Source: JAQVWU01 sp964628455 (GTDB lineage: Bacteria; Bacillota; Clostridia; Oscillospirales; CAG-272). Taken from it: a DNA stretch of 31,314 nucleotides. The stretch lies in assembly GCA_964628455.1 (NCBI GenBank), contig CAZVPD010000020.1, forward strand, positions 1 to 31,314, read 5' to 3'. A program made the translations under genes and the position numbers. Position 1 is the stretch's first letter. Each line of letters starts with the position of its first letter. This document shows positions 15,617 through 23,713 of this stretch, in pieces. The notes beneath the pieces were generated by a model. That model had not been told where the DNA came from and did not search any database. It saw only the letters and a program-made list of their open reading frames with translations.

Positions 15617-17980
15617 ATGCTTAAAATCAATATAACGGAAAACGCGCTGCTCACCCTCCGCGCGGACGGAAAAGAGGTCGTTTCGCCTTCGCCCGCAGGC
15701 CTGCTTGCCGCGGACGGGGCGCTGTATGCTCCCGTGCGCGCCGACGTTTCCGGTGAAGTCATCCTTCTGACCTATCCGCAGGGGACAAAGGTCCGGCTCT
15801 CCTGCCGGCTTGAGGGAGAGGGAAAATGGTACCGCCTTGCGGTCGAAGAGATCACGGGCAGCGCGGATTCGTTCGTGTTCGGCCCGTGGACGGCCGAAGC
15901 GGAGGATTTCGGCGAGGTTATCTGCGCCGCGTGGTCCGCGGACGGCTCCGCGGTCTGCGCCCAGGCGCTCAACACCAAGACCGTGCACGGCTTCGAAGCG
16001 GAGTTCCGCGAGAACAGGACCGGGATCGCGGAGCCCGGAAAAGCCGAGGGAAAGAGATTCCCCCTGGTCTTTACGGCGAACGATATGAAAAAGCCGAAAA
16101 AATTCGATTTCCTCGACATGCACGGCGCCGACGCCGTCCCGGTCGGAGGCAGCGACGCCCTGATCGCGGGCGCCGCGGTCGCGCTGACCTTTGCCCCTTC
16201 CCGCGGGGAACTTCTCGACATCATCGGGGAGATCGAGCTTGCGGAATCGCTGCCCCACCCCGTCATCGGCGGCGAGTGGGCGAAAAAGTCCCGCCGGGCG
16301 TCCGACATCTACTTCGTCATCGGCGGGGGAGACGCGGAATCGAACATCGCGATGGCCGAAAAGGCGGGTGTGGGCTGCCTGTATTTCGGAGACCCGTTCG
16401 CCTCGTGGGGCCATTTCGGGATCAGCGAAAAGATGTATCCGGAGGGGGAAGAGGGCTTTAGGAAATTCATAGCGCGCGCCAAAGCGCGCGGGGTGGACAC
16501 GGGCTTTCATACGCTGAGCAACTTCATTCATACGCACGACCCCTACGTCACGCCCGTGCCGGACAGACGGCTTCTGAAGATGGACGAAACGGTCCTGACC
16601 GAAGCGGTCACGGAGTCCTCTCCGGAGATCTTTGTCCGGGACAAAAACAATTTCACCCGCCCGTCGACCCTGAACTGCCTGCGCATCGGGGATGAATTGA
16701 TCCGCTTCGGCGGTTTCGACGAAGAGAAAATGTGCCTGACCGGCTGCGCGCGCGGCGCGTTCGGAACGCAGGCCCGGGCTTATCCCGCCGGCACGGCTCT
16801 CGCGCGCCTCTGGGACCACGGCTACGCCACGCTGTTCCCGGACCTTGAGCTGCAGAACGAGATGGCCGCCCGCCTCGGGCAGGTGATACGCGATACCGGC
16901 ATCGTGCGCACTTCTTTTGACGGCATCGAGGGCTGCCTCTACAACGGGCGCGGCGACTATTCGCGCTCGGAATTCGCGCGCCGGGTATTTGAAACTTCCG
17001 GCGGCGGCCTTATCTGCGATTCGAGCAATATGTCGCACTACCTGTGGCACGTCCAGTCCTACGCGAACTGGGGGGAACCCTGGTACGACGAGGACCACAG
17101 GGGGGGCTACGCGTGCCGCAGGGCGCTCCAGCAGGATTATTTCGCGAAGAACCTGCTGCCCGGCATGCTGGGCTGGTACGCGGTCTATAACAGCAGCGGC
17201 CGCTTCGAGGCGTCCCTTCCCGAAAACTTCGAATACGAGCTGTCCCGCACCGCCGCCTTCGACGCCGGGACCTGCATCGTTTTCCCCGACAGGCCGCACG
17301 GAAAACAGGACGAATACCTCGCCATGGTCCGGGTCTGGAGCGAATTCCGCGCCGGAGGCGATCTTCCCGAAGCGCTGCGCGCCGTTATGAAGGACGAACA
17401 CTCGGACTGGCATCTCGCGGAAGAGGACGGCGGGTGGGAGCTGCGGAAGCTGCGCGTCGAAACGCGCTCGCTCGATTACACCGAACGGAAGCTGACCATG
17501 GAGTCGGGTTCGACCGGATACGCCGCTTCCGGCGAAGCGGTCTCCGAGGGGAATGAAACGCTCCACGATTCACTCGTCAACATGGGGGCCGACACGTCGC
17601 CCGACGCGAAGGACCCGCCCGTCAGCGATCCGCTGTACTGCAGGTTCCGCATCGGCACGCCTCAGGAGAAGGGGACCGTGAAAAACCTCGAGTTCTGGAC
17701 GGGCTGGTACGGCATCGACCCGCTGCTGCGCTTTAAAGTTTCGGCGGATGCCGGCGAGTATCTTGAGTACAGGGGGGGTATCGAACTTTACAGGCTCGGT
17801 GCTGACCTGCAGCTGCTCGAAACGGTCTCCGGCGAGGGCAAAGCCCTTTCGGTCCCCGGCTGCCTCAATAACGGCGCCCTGAACGTCCGGTACACGACCG
17901 GAGAGACAGGAACGCCCGTCGTCCGCATGACCACCGTCCGCACCGCGCGGATATACCATGTCAAACGAAAAAAACAATAA
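15617..17980 (+). CDS. Large uncharacterised glycosidase-like protein, 787 aa
   Basis: I do not recognise a named family. The start has a strong GAAGGAGTAGGAT before the ATG. The N-terminus (about 1-220) is beta-rich. The middle (about 225-600) shows barrel-type strands with acidic and aromatic residues: FHTLSNFIHTHDPYVTP, RTSFDGIEGCLYNGRGDY, LICDSSNMSHYLWHVQSYAN and MLGWYAVYNSSG. A beta insertion near 355-400 (NCLRIGDELIRFGGFD and GCARGAFGTQARAYPAGTAL) resembles small beta domains of phage-tail type. The C-terminal about 150 residues are again beta-rich, as in carbohydrate-binding modules. There is no signal peptide. FDGIEG is a candidate active-site segment. Cotranscribed with the phosphodiesterase and terminated at 17997. 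A role in polysaccharide breakdown is inferred from fold pattern and neighbours only. Confidence 0.75.
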   Translation: MLKINITENALLTLRADGKEVVSPSPAGLLAADGALYAPVRADVSGEVILLTYPQGTKVRLSCRLEGEGKWYRLAVEEITGSADSFVFGPWTAEAEDFGEVICAAWSADGSAVCAQALNTKTVHGFEAEFRENRTGIAEPGKAEGKRFPLVFTANDMKKPKKFDFLDMHGADAVPVGGSDALIAGAAVALTFAPSRGELLDIIGEIELAESLPHPVIGGEWAKKSRRASDIYFVIGGGDAESNIAMAEKAGVGCLYFGDPFASWGHFGISEKMYPEGEEGFRKFIARAKARGVDTGFHTLSNFIHTHDPYVTPVPDRRLLKMDETVLTEAVTESSPEIFVRDKNNFTRPSTLNCLRIGDELIRFGGFDEEKMCLTGCARGAFGTQARAYPAGTALARLWDHGYATLFPDLELQNEMAARLGQVIRDTGIVRTSFDGIEGCLYNGRGDYSRSEFARRVFETSGGGLICDSSNMSHYLWHVQSYANWGEPWYDEDHRGGYACRRALQQDYFAKNLLPGMLGWYAVYNSSGRFEASLPENFEYELSRTAAFDAGTCIVFPDRPHGKQDEYLAMVRVWSEFRAGGDLPEALRAVMKDEHSDWHLAEEDGGWELRKLRVETRSLDYTERKLTMESGSTGYAASGEAVSEGNETLHDSLVNMGADTSPDAKDPPVSDPLYCRFRIGTPQEKGTVKNLEFWTGWYGIDPLLRFKVSADAGEYLEYRGGIELYRLGADLQLLETVSGEGKALSVPGCLNNGALNVRYTTGETGTPVVRMTTVRTARIYHVKRKKQ

Positions 17981-17996
17981 ATAACGGCAGAAAAAG

Positions 17997-18042
17997 CCGG
18001 ACGCACGTGATTTAATTTTCACGGACGTCCGGTCTTTGTTTT
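17997..18042 (+). terminator. Rho-independent terminator
   Basis: CCGGACG (17997-18003) pairs with CGTCCGG (18026-18032), with an inner CGTGA/TCACG stem, followed by TCTTTGTTTT. It ends the phosphodiesterase/glycosidase-like operon. Confidence 0.8.
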
Positions 18043-18124
18043 ATCATTTAATAAAATATAATTTAAAACATTTCGGATCAGTCGTGCCGTTTCCTTCTCT
18101 TATTCACATAATCTTATCCGCAGC

Positions 18125-18163
18125 CTCCTTTTCCTAAAGGAGGTGGCACGCCCGCAGGCGTGA
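18125..18163. repeat. Double-hairpin intergenic repeat
   Basis: Two adjacent perfect hairpins: CCTCCTTT-TCCT-AAAGGAGG (18125-18144) and CACGCC-CGCA-GGCGTG (18148-18163). The arrangement matches the CTCCCTTT...AAAGGGAGGTGGCACG-type repeats scattered in Clostridia genomes. It lies immediately upstream of the triplicated repeat cluster. Confidence 0.65.
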
Positions 18164-18189
18164 CGGAAGATTCTTTTCAAAGGAAGAGC

Positions 18190-18603
18190 ACGAGGGCGTC
18201 AAAGAACGCTTTGCGTTCTTATCAGGGTCGCCCCTACAAATTATCCGGTCGTTTCGGATCGAAATTGACCGTATGGTTAATCCGATATTGCGCAGAGACA
18301 TGTGGCTGTGCAGTAGGGGCGACCCTGCGTGGTCACCCTCCGTATTCCGTCCTGGTTTTTGATGCTTCGTTATTTTTCAAGATCACCCATACAATTTATT
18401 CAACCTTTTCGGATCGAATTCGGCCGTGCGGTTGATCGGGAATTGCGCAAAGGCAGGCGCAAAAATTACGAGGGCGTCAAAGAACGCTTTGCGTTCTTAT
18501 CAGGGTCGCCCCTACAAATTATCCGGCCGTTTCGGATCGAATCCGGACATGCGGTTGACGGGCCATTCCGTAGGGGCGACCCTATGTGGTCGCCCTCCGT
18601 ATC
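18190..18603. repeat. Triplicated repeat cluster of the GTAGGGGCGACCC family
   Basis: A 74-nt segment at 18190-18263 recurs at 18468-18541 with a single obvious difference (CCGGTCG versus CCGGCCG). A third, diverged copy lies between them at about 18378-18450, sharing TTTTCGGATCGAATTCGG and TGCGGTTGA. Each of the two good copies begins with an AAAGAACGCTTTGCGTTCTT hairpin and an AGGGTCGCCCCTACA arm, and is closed by a GTAGGGGCGACCCT arm (18313, 18570). The cluster fills the space between a plus-strand operon and the minus-strand ABC operon. No gene is seen in 18043-18603. Confidence 0.8.
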
Positions 18604-19417
18604 TTATTTTTTTTCGAGTTCGAACAGCATGCGGTCGTTGAGGAGCTGCTTCCGGCTCTCTTTGGAATACAGCTGCAGCAGCTTTTCGACGGTCATGTCC
18701 TTTCGCTCAGTGCCGCTTATGTCGAGTATGATCCTGCCCTCGTCCATCATGACGGTGCGGCTGCCCGTTTCAAGGGCGGCGCGGATATCGTGGGTGATCA
18801 TCATGGCTGTGGTTTTGTTTTCGGCGACGACTTTTTTCGTGATCTCAAGCACTTTCTTTGCCGCAGCGGGATCGAGCGCCGCCGTATGCTCGTCGAGCAG
18901 CAGCAGCTTCGGTTCGGCGACGACGCTCATCATCAGCGAGACGGCCTGACGCTGCCCCCCGGACAGAAGGCCGATCCTGGCCTTCATGCGGTCCTCGAGG
19001 CCGAGACCGAGCTGGGCGAGCATCTCCCTGAATTTTTTGCAGTCCCGGCGGTTGACGGCGAAAAAGCTTCTGCCCGCTTTCCTGCCGTATGCCAGCGAAA
19101 GGTTCTCCTCCACGGTCATATGCGGAGCCGTGCCCTTCATCGGGTCCTGAAAGATCCGGCCGATGTGGTACGCGCGTCTGTATTCGGGCAGGTTTCCGAT
19201 CTCCCTGCCGTCGAGCCGGATGCTGCCGGCGTCTATGGGGAAAGTACCGCAGACCGCGTTGAAAAGAGTCGATTTACCCGACCCGTTCGAGCCGATGACG
19301 GTCCCCTTTGGCGAGCTGCAGGCTGACGCCGCGCAGAGCGGCTTTTTCGTTCACCGTCCCCGGGAAAAATGTCTTTTCGATGCCGGTCAGTTCCAGCATG
19401 CAGGCCTCCTCCGTCAT
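18604..19417 (-). pseudogene. trpZ: ABC transporter ATPase of the tryptophan uptake operon, frameshifted before Walker A
   Basis: The N-terminal part (from 19417 or 19399) reads MLELTGIEKTFFPGTVNEKA and then LRGVSLQLAKGD. It runs out of frame at about 19298-19306 and stops at 19274. The other frame resumes with VIGSNGSGKSTLFNAV (Walker A) and goes on through FQDPMKGTAPHMTVEENL, LLSGGQRQA (signature), KLLLLDEHTAALDP (Walker B) and MMITHD (H-loop) to 18604. All motifs are present, so one small indel breaks an otherwise normal ATPase. About two residues seem missing at the junction, consistent with deletion between two GAC repeats. The ATG at 19417 overlaps the permease stop (ATGA) and has GGGAGGGG upstream. 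An assembly error is possible. If real, the transporter would lack its ATPase unless another supplies it. Confidence 0.75.
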
Positions 19418-20307
19418 CTTTTTCCCCTCCCTGCGCGGCTTAATACGGCATTTTTCACAGCCGGAAAAGAGAGGGCGAAAGCGACGATGGCTGCCGAGAT
19501 GAATTTGAGCCAGAAGGCGGGGAACAGGTCGACCTGCAGCGCCAGGGCGATGATCATCTGATACGCCGCGGCGCCGAAAACGACCGAAACGAATCCGGCT
19601 GTGACCCCCCTCCGGCCGAAGACCGTCTCGCCTATGATGATCGAGGCGAGCCCGACGACCACCATGCCGGCTCCGAAGCTGACGTCCGCCGATTTCTGAT
19701 ACTGGCAGAGCAGCGCGCCCGAAAGGGCGACGCAGGCGTTGCCCGCCGCAAAGCCGACGCATTTGGTGAAGTCCGCGTTTACGGACGAACTCCGGACCAT
19801 GTCCTCGTTGTCTCCGGTCGCGCGTATCGATATCCCGAGCCGCGTCCTGAAGAACAGCGACAGCAGGCAGGTCAGTCCGGCGGCAAAAAGGAGCAGGATG
19901 AGGATCTTCGCGGCGCCCGGCGTCAGTCCGGCCGCTTTTTCAAGCAGGGAAAAGACGGTCTCTTTGCCGGACAGCGACAGATTGGCTTTTCCGCCCATCA
20001 CCGACAGGTTGACGGAATAGAGCGCGGTCATGGTGATGATGCCCGCGAGGATGGGCGGGATTTTGACTTTTGTCTGAAGCAGGCCCGTGACGAGTCCCGC
20101 GGCGCCCCCGGCGAGGGCTGCCGCGGCAAGGGCGAGGACGGGATGACCCTGCAGGGCGACGGTCACCGAGACCGCCATGCCGAGGGTAAACGAGCCTTCG
20201 GATGTCAGGTCGGGAATGCCCAGGATCCTGAACGTGATGTAAAGCCCCATGGCCATCATCGAATAGAGCAGACCGAGCTGCAGGGCCCCCGTCAGCAGAA
20301 CGCTCAC
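19414..20307 (-). CDS. trpY: ABC permease of the TrpY-like/branched-chain family, 297 aa
   Basis: A very hydrophobic protein with about eight membrane segments, starting VSVLLTGALQLGLLYSMMAM and GLYITFRILGIPDLTSEGSF. It carries the family's GISIRATGDNEDMVRSSSVN loop, as in permeases paired with ABC_sub_bind (TrpX-like) binding proteins. The start is a GTG at 20307 with GGAGGA seven bases upstream, not the longer frame to 20598, which lies inside the dehydrogenase gene. The GTG overlaps the dehydrogenase stop by 4 nt (GTGA), and the permease stop overlaps the ATPase start by 4 nt (ATGA), so translation is probably coupled. Substrate assignment to tryptophan rests on the T-box leader of the operon. 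Confidence 0.85.
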   Translation of the reverse strand: MSVLLTGALQLGLLYSMMAMGLYITFRILGIPDLTSEGSFTLGMAVSVTVALQGHPVLALAAAALAGGAAGLVTGLLQTKVKIPPILAGIITMTALYSVNLSVMGGKANLSLSGKETVFSLLEKAAGLTPGAAKILILLLFAAGLTCLLSLFFRTRLGISIRATGDNEDMVRSSSVNADFTKCVGFAAGNACVALSGALLCQYQKSADVSFGAGMVVVGLASIIIGETVFGRRGVTAGFVSVVFGAAAYQMIIALALQVDLFPAFWLKFISAAIVAFALSFPAVKNAVLSRAGRGKR

Positions 20308-21233
20308 GGCATTTCCTCCGCGAGTCCCGTGTGCTTTCTGATGACCGCGGCGGACGCGTGAAAGCCGCGCAGCTCGTCTTCGGTCAGGGGCAGCTCGACG
20401 ACGCGCTCGATGCCGTTTCTGCCGATGACGCAGGGAACCCCGGCATAGATCCCGGAGACGCCGTACTGCCCCGTGAGGAAGGCCGACGCCGGCAGGACCG
20501 CGCGGCTGTCGCTGTATATGGCGGAGACGTATGCCGCAAGCACCGTCCCGATCCCGAATTCGGTCGAACCCTTGCCCTCGACGGTCTCCGTTCCGCACCT
20601 GCGGGTCCGCGCGGTGATCCCCCCGCGGTCGGGATTTTTGTCGAACACGGACAGCGGGATGCCTCCGAACGTCACGGCGGAGAAGGCGACGACCTGCGAG
20701 TCGCCGTGCTCCCCCATCGAGAACGCCCGGATGTCCCCCCTGTCAACGCGGTAGATCTCCGACAGGATCCGCCTGAGCCTTGCGCTGTCAAGCCCCGTAC
20801 CGGTGGAGAAGACCCTGTTTTCGGGCAGACCGCTGTGCTTCGACATGAAATCGGCGATGATGTCGGCGGGATTGGTGATGGTGATCAGGATGCCGTCAAA
20901 CCCGCTTGACCGGAGCTTCGGGGCGATGTCCCTGACGATGGCGATGCTGTCCGCCATCGTGTCGAGTCTTGTCTGCCCCGGCTTTCTCGGCATGCCCGCG
21001 GCGATGACGGCGATGTCCGCGTCCGCGCAGTCGCCGTAGTCCCCGGCCCTGACCGAGGGCCGGTGCGCGGTCACCGTAAGCCCGTCGGCTATATCGGCCG
21101 CCTGGCTCTTCGCTTTTTCCTCGAGGATGTCGGTCAGTATGATCTCGTCCGCCGCGCCCGACACGGCGAGTGAATAGGCGCAGTGCGAGCCGACGTGACC
21201 CGCGCCTATGATGACTGTCTTTCTTTTACGCAT
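20304..21233 (-). CDS. L-lactate/2-hydroxyacid dehydrogenase embedded in the tryptophan uptake operon, 309 aa
   Basis: NAD-dependent reduction of a 2-oxoacid to an L-2-hydroxyacid is expected. The Rossmann motif GAGHVGS is at residues 10-16, an acidic NAD-ribose residue follows (ILTDI), and the catalytic region is SMGEHGDSQ with His176. The fold and the NPADI and GTGLDSARLR segments are those of the LDH family. The substrate loop reads AAGMPRKPGQTRLD: Arg83 sits where lactate dehydrogenases usually have Gln, as in malate dehydrogenases, so lactate may not be the substrate. The ATG at 21233 has GGAGG. It lies 18 nt after the TrpX-like gene and overlaps the permease by 4 nt. Under Trp T-box control, an indolepyruvate or other aromatic oxoacid substrate is an attractive inference. 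Confidence 0.88.
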   Translation of the reverse strand: MRKRKTVIIGAGHVGSHCAYSLAVSGAADEIILTDILEEKAKSQAADIADGLTVTAHRPSVRAGDYGDCADADIAVIAAGMPRKPGQTRLDTMADSIAIVRDIAPKLRSSGFDGILITITNPADIIADFMSKHSGLPENRVFSTGTGLDSARLRRILSEIYRVDRGDIRAFSMGEHGDSQVVAFSAVTFGGIPLSVFDKNPDRGGITARTRRCGTETVEGKGSTEFGIGTVLAAYVSAIYSDSRAVLPASAFLTGQYGVSGIYAGVPCVIGRNGIERVVELPLTEDELRGFHASAAVIRKHTGLAEEMP

Positions 21234-21251
21234 GGATGCGCCTCCGGTGTT

Positions 21252-22214
21252 TTATTCGCCTATGAGGACGAATTCGTCCTTCATCGCTTCGGGGATCTCT
21301 ATCCCAAGGGCGGCGGCTGTTTTCACATTGATCATTTTCGCGTATTCGCTGACCGCCTCGACGTCCGTGTCGGAGATCTTCGCGCCGTCCAGTATCCTCA
21401 TGACCATTGCGGCCGTCTGTTTGCCGAGAACGGTGTAGTCGATGCCCACGGTCGCAAGTCCGCCGTCGAGCACCATCGAATCGGCTCCGCAGTAGACCGG
21501 AAGGCCGGCGTCGGACGCGAGCTGCACATAGGTGGTCATCGCCGAAGCGACGGTATTGTCGTTGGGGGTGAAGAAGGCGTCGACCGAACCGACAAGCGAG
21601 GCGACCGCCTGCTGAAGGTCCGCCGTGCCGGCGACCGTCGCTTCTTTGTATGCGATGCTGTTCGCGTCGCACCAGGCTTTTGCGCGGGCGATGCCGGCCG
21701 CGGAGTTGATCTCACCCGCGTTGTATACGAAGCCGAACGTCTTTACGCCGGGAGTCAGCGCCTGGGCCATCGCGAAAATATCCTCGATCGCGATCGAGTT
21801 TGATACGCCGGTGATGTTTTTGTCGGTCTTGCCGAACGATTCGACCAGCCCCGCCTCGACGGGATTGCTGACCGCCGAAAAGACGATCGGAATGTCGGAG
21901 GTCGCTGCCGCCGCGGCCTGGGCCGTGCCGGTCGCGATCGGGATGAGGATGTCCGCCCCGTCGGCGATCAGGCCCGTGAAGATCGAGGCGAGCAGGGAAG
22001 TGTCGCCGTTTGCGTTTTTGAGGATGATCTCGGCTTTGTCGCCGTCGTAGCCGTTTGCCTTGAGTTCGGCGACGATGGTCTCCCGGATCTGGTTGAGGGA
22101 GGTGTGCTCCATCGGCTGGACGACAGCGATCTTTGTCTTGCCGCTGCCGGCGGAACAGCCGGAAAGAGAGAGCGCCAGAAGGAGCGCCGCGAGAACGGTG
22201 AGGAGTTTTTTCAT
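21252..22214 (-). CDS. trpX: TrpX-like ABC solute-binding lipoprotein, 320 aa
   Basis: Signal peptide MKKLLTVLAALLLALSLSGC ends in an LSGC lipobox, so it should be a membrane-anchored lipoprotein. The mature part matches the ABC_sub_bind (TrpX-like) family: KIAVVQPMEHTSLNQIRETI, then LIADGADILIPIATGTAQAA, IPIVFSAVSNPVEAGLV, FGFVYNAGEINS and DAFFTPNDNTVASA. It is the first gene behind the Trp T-box leader, as in known Trp-regulated trpXYZ transporters. The ligand tryptophan is inferred from that leader. The ATG at 22214 has GAAAGGGCAGAAACC upstream. Confidence 0.88.
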   Translation of the reverse strand: MKKLLTVLAALLLALSLSGCSAGSGKTKIAVVQPMEHTSLNQIRETIVAELKANGYDGDKAEIILKNANGDTSLLASIFTGLIADGADILIPIATGTAQAAAAATSDIPIVFSAVSNPVEAGLVESFGKTDKNITGVSNSIAIEDIFAMAQALTPGVKTFGFVYNAGEINSAAGIARAKAWCDANSIAYKEATVAGTADLQQAVASLVGSVDAFFTPNDNTVASAMTTYVQLASDAGLPVYCGADSMVLDGGLATVGIDYTVLGKQTAAMVMRILDGAKISDTDVEAVSEYAKMINVKTAAALGIEIPEAMKDEFVLIGE

Positions 22215-22300
22215 GGTTTCTGCCCTTTCGTGAAGTGATTATTTCCGCGCGTTTTATTTCCGGGCGCGTGCGCCGCCCGTTCCTGCCGGGAAAAGAAAAC

Positions 22301-22336
22301 AAAAAAGACCTGTCCCAGTAAACATAAGGACAGGTC
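22301..22336 (-). terminator. T-box regulated terminator
   Basis: On the minus strand GGACCTGTCC-type stem GACCTGTCC (22336-22328) pairs perfectly with GGACAGGTC (22315-22307), then a run of six T (22306-22301). The 5' arm is part of the T-box region, giving the antiterminator/terminator switch. Confidence 0.9.
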
Positions 22337-22584
22337 CGAGACCTGCGGTGCCACCTTATTTGACCGTCCGAAGACGGTCCTCTTGCCGGGATGCCGGCAC
22401 ATCCCCTGCTCCCTCACGCGGAGTCACGTCCCCGATACTCGGCTTTTGCGATATCCGCAAAAAATCCTTTCCCTCGGCCCTCGGCGGTCCATTTGCCGGC
22501 AGGCAACTCATAGGGCTTCTCAGCTTCCGCCCTTTCTCTGTACTGCGCCTTATCCGGTTTGATCTCCGCTTCAACGGTTTGATT
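22301..22584 (-). ncRNA. T-box leader, tryptophan-specific
   Basis: On the minus strand the conserved T-box sequence AAGGTGGCACCGC (22357-22345) precedes a strong terminator. The upstream part has an AGTA motif (22544-22541) facing AAATGGACC (22495-22487), the usual layout of the specifier loop, so the specifier codon is probably TGG (Trp) at 22491-22489. The antiterminator bulge reads UGGC, which pairs with an acceptor end GCCA; discriminator G73 is what bacterial tRNA-Trp has, an independent agreement. Uncharged tRNA-Trp binding would favour antitermination and expression of the uptake operon when tryptophan is scarce. Stem I details were read by eye. Confidence 0.9.
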
Positions 22585-22590
22585 TCCGTT

Positions 22591-22619
22591 ATGATAGCAC
22601 ATTTACGCGGTTCTGTCAA
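22591..22619 (-). promoter_or_regulatory. Promoter of the tryptophan T-box operon
   Basis: On the minus strand there is a perfect TTGACA (22619-22614), a 17-bp spacer and TATCAT (22596-22591). It begins 24 nt after the cysA-like stop codon, so the T-box operon has its own start. Confidence 0.85.
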
Positions 22620-22642
22620 GGCTTTTTTTAAAACGCGCCGGC

Positions 22643-23710
22643 TCAGTCGATCAGCGTCATTTTGTCCTTGATCAGGGCGTTTTCGCAGAGGTGCATCGAG
22701 CCGCCCGCGAAGACATACATGCGGTAGATCAGAACGCGCAGCTTCTCGCCTTTGGCGACCGGCCTGCGCTCGAGCGAGCGGTTGACGGTGAGGATATGGC
22801 CTTTGACTTCGAGCTTCAGCTCGAGGTGGCTTCCGCGGAAACTTATGTCGCTGACGGTCCCCTCCTCGGTCGCATAGAGCACCGGCTGAAACTTCGCGTT
22901 GTCGCTCTTGAACGCTTCGGCGAATTCGGGGCGGATGACGGCGCGGCTGTCCGGGAGGGTTTTTTCGAAGCCGAGGAAATTCCCGTAGTCGGAAATTTCC
23001 GCCGAGACGCCGATAAAACGGGCGACAAAGGGCGTTTCGGGATTCTTATAGATGCGCACGGGCGTTCCCATCTGCTCGATCCTGCCCCGGTTGGTGACGA
23101 TGATGTCGTCCGCCACCTCCACCGCCTCGTCCTGGTCGTGCGTCACGAACAGGCTGGTGACGCCGAGGCGGCCGATCATGCTTTTGAGCCACTGGCGCAG
23201 TTCCAGCCGGACTTTGGCGTCGACCGCCGCGAAGGGTTCGTCCAGCAGCAGCAGGTGGGGTTTGGGCGCGATGGCGCGCGCGAAGGCGACCCTCTGGCGC
23301 TGTCCGCCCGAAAGCTGGGCCGGATAACGCTTCTCAAGGCCGTCAAGGCCCGTCGTGCCGATGAGCTCCGCGACGCGCTCCCTGATCTCCGCTTTGGGGA
23401 CTTTCTGCACTTTCAGCCCGAACGCGATGTTTTCGTAAACGGTCATATACCGGAAGAGCGCGTAGTTCTGGAAAACGAAGCCGATGCCCCGCTTATACGG
23501 CGGTATGTCGTTGACCCTTTGCCCGCCGATGAGGATGTCCCCCGAATCGGGCGTCTCCACCCCCGCGATCATGCGCAGGATGGTCGTTTTGCCGCTGCCG
23601 CTCGGACCGAGCAGGGCGGCAAGCCTGCCCTTTTCGATCCCGAAGCTGATGTCGTCCGAAGCCTTGAATTTCTTAAAGCTTTTATGGATGTTCTTCAGTT
23701 CCACATACAT
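22643..23710 (-). CDS. cysA: Sulfate/thiosulfate ABC importer ATPase (CysA-type), 355 aa
   Basis: Energises sulfate/thiosulfate import. All ABC motifs are present: Walker A GPSGSGKTT (about 36-44), the Q-loop GFVFQNYALFRYMTV, signature LSGGQRQRVAFARA, Walker B LLLLDEPFAAVDA and the H-loop FVTHDQDEA. After about residue 235 comes the CysA-type C-terminal regulatory beta domain (GVSAEISDYGNF, AVIRPEF, VSDISFRGSHLELKLEV). Length is typical. It is the last gene of the minus-strand cys operon, starting 3 nt after the upstream permease stop; AGAAGGACGG in the end of that gene serves as ribosome binding site. Confidence 0.92.
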   Translation of the reverse strand: MYVELKNIHKSFKKFKASDDISFGIEKGRLAALLGPSGSGKTTILRMIAGVETPDSGDILIGGQRVNDIPPYKRGIGFVFQNYALFRYMTVYENIAFGLKVQKVPKAEIRERVAELIGTTGLDGLEKRYPAQLSGGQRQRVAFARAIAPKPHLLLLDEPFAAVDAKVRLELRQWLKSMIGRLGVTSLFVTHDQDEAVEVADDIIVTNRGRIEQMGTPVRIYKNPETPFVARFIGVSAEISDYGNFLGFEKTLPDSRAVIRPEFAEAFKSDNAKFQPVLYATEEGTVSDISFRGSHLELKLEVKGHILTVNRSLERRPVAKGEKLRVLIYRMYVFAGGSMHLCENALIKDKMTLID

Positions 23711-23713
23711 ATC

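Noticed and set aside
14592..15635. A 347-codon plus-strand frame overlapping the phosphodiesterase
   Set aside because: Arg-rich composition without motifs, beginning inside the promoter; the other plus-strand frame carries the metal ligands.
15254..17566. A 770-codon open frame on the minus strand opposite the glycosidase-like gene
   Set aside because: It is the antisense shadow of two GC-rich genes: it lacks a ribosome binding site and recognisable motifs, and the plus-strand frames have clear families, promoter and terminator.
18190..18603. Repeats considered as a CRISPR array
   Set aside because: Units are few, unequal in spacing (about 120-155 bp) and palindromic with no regular 30-40 bp spacers; no cas genes are present.
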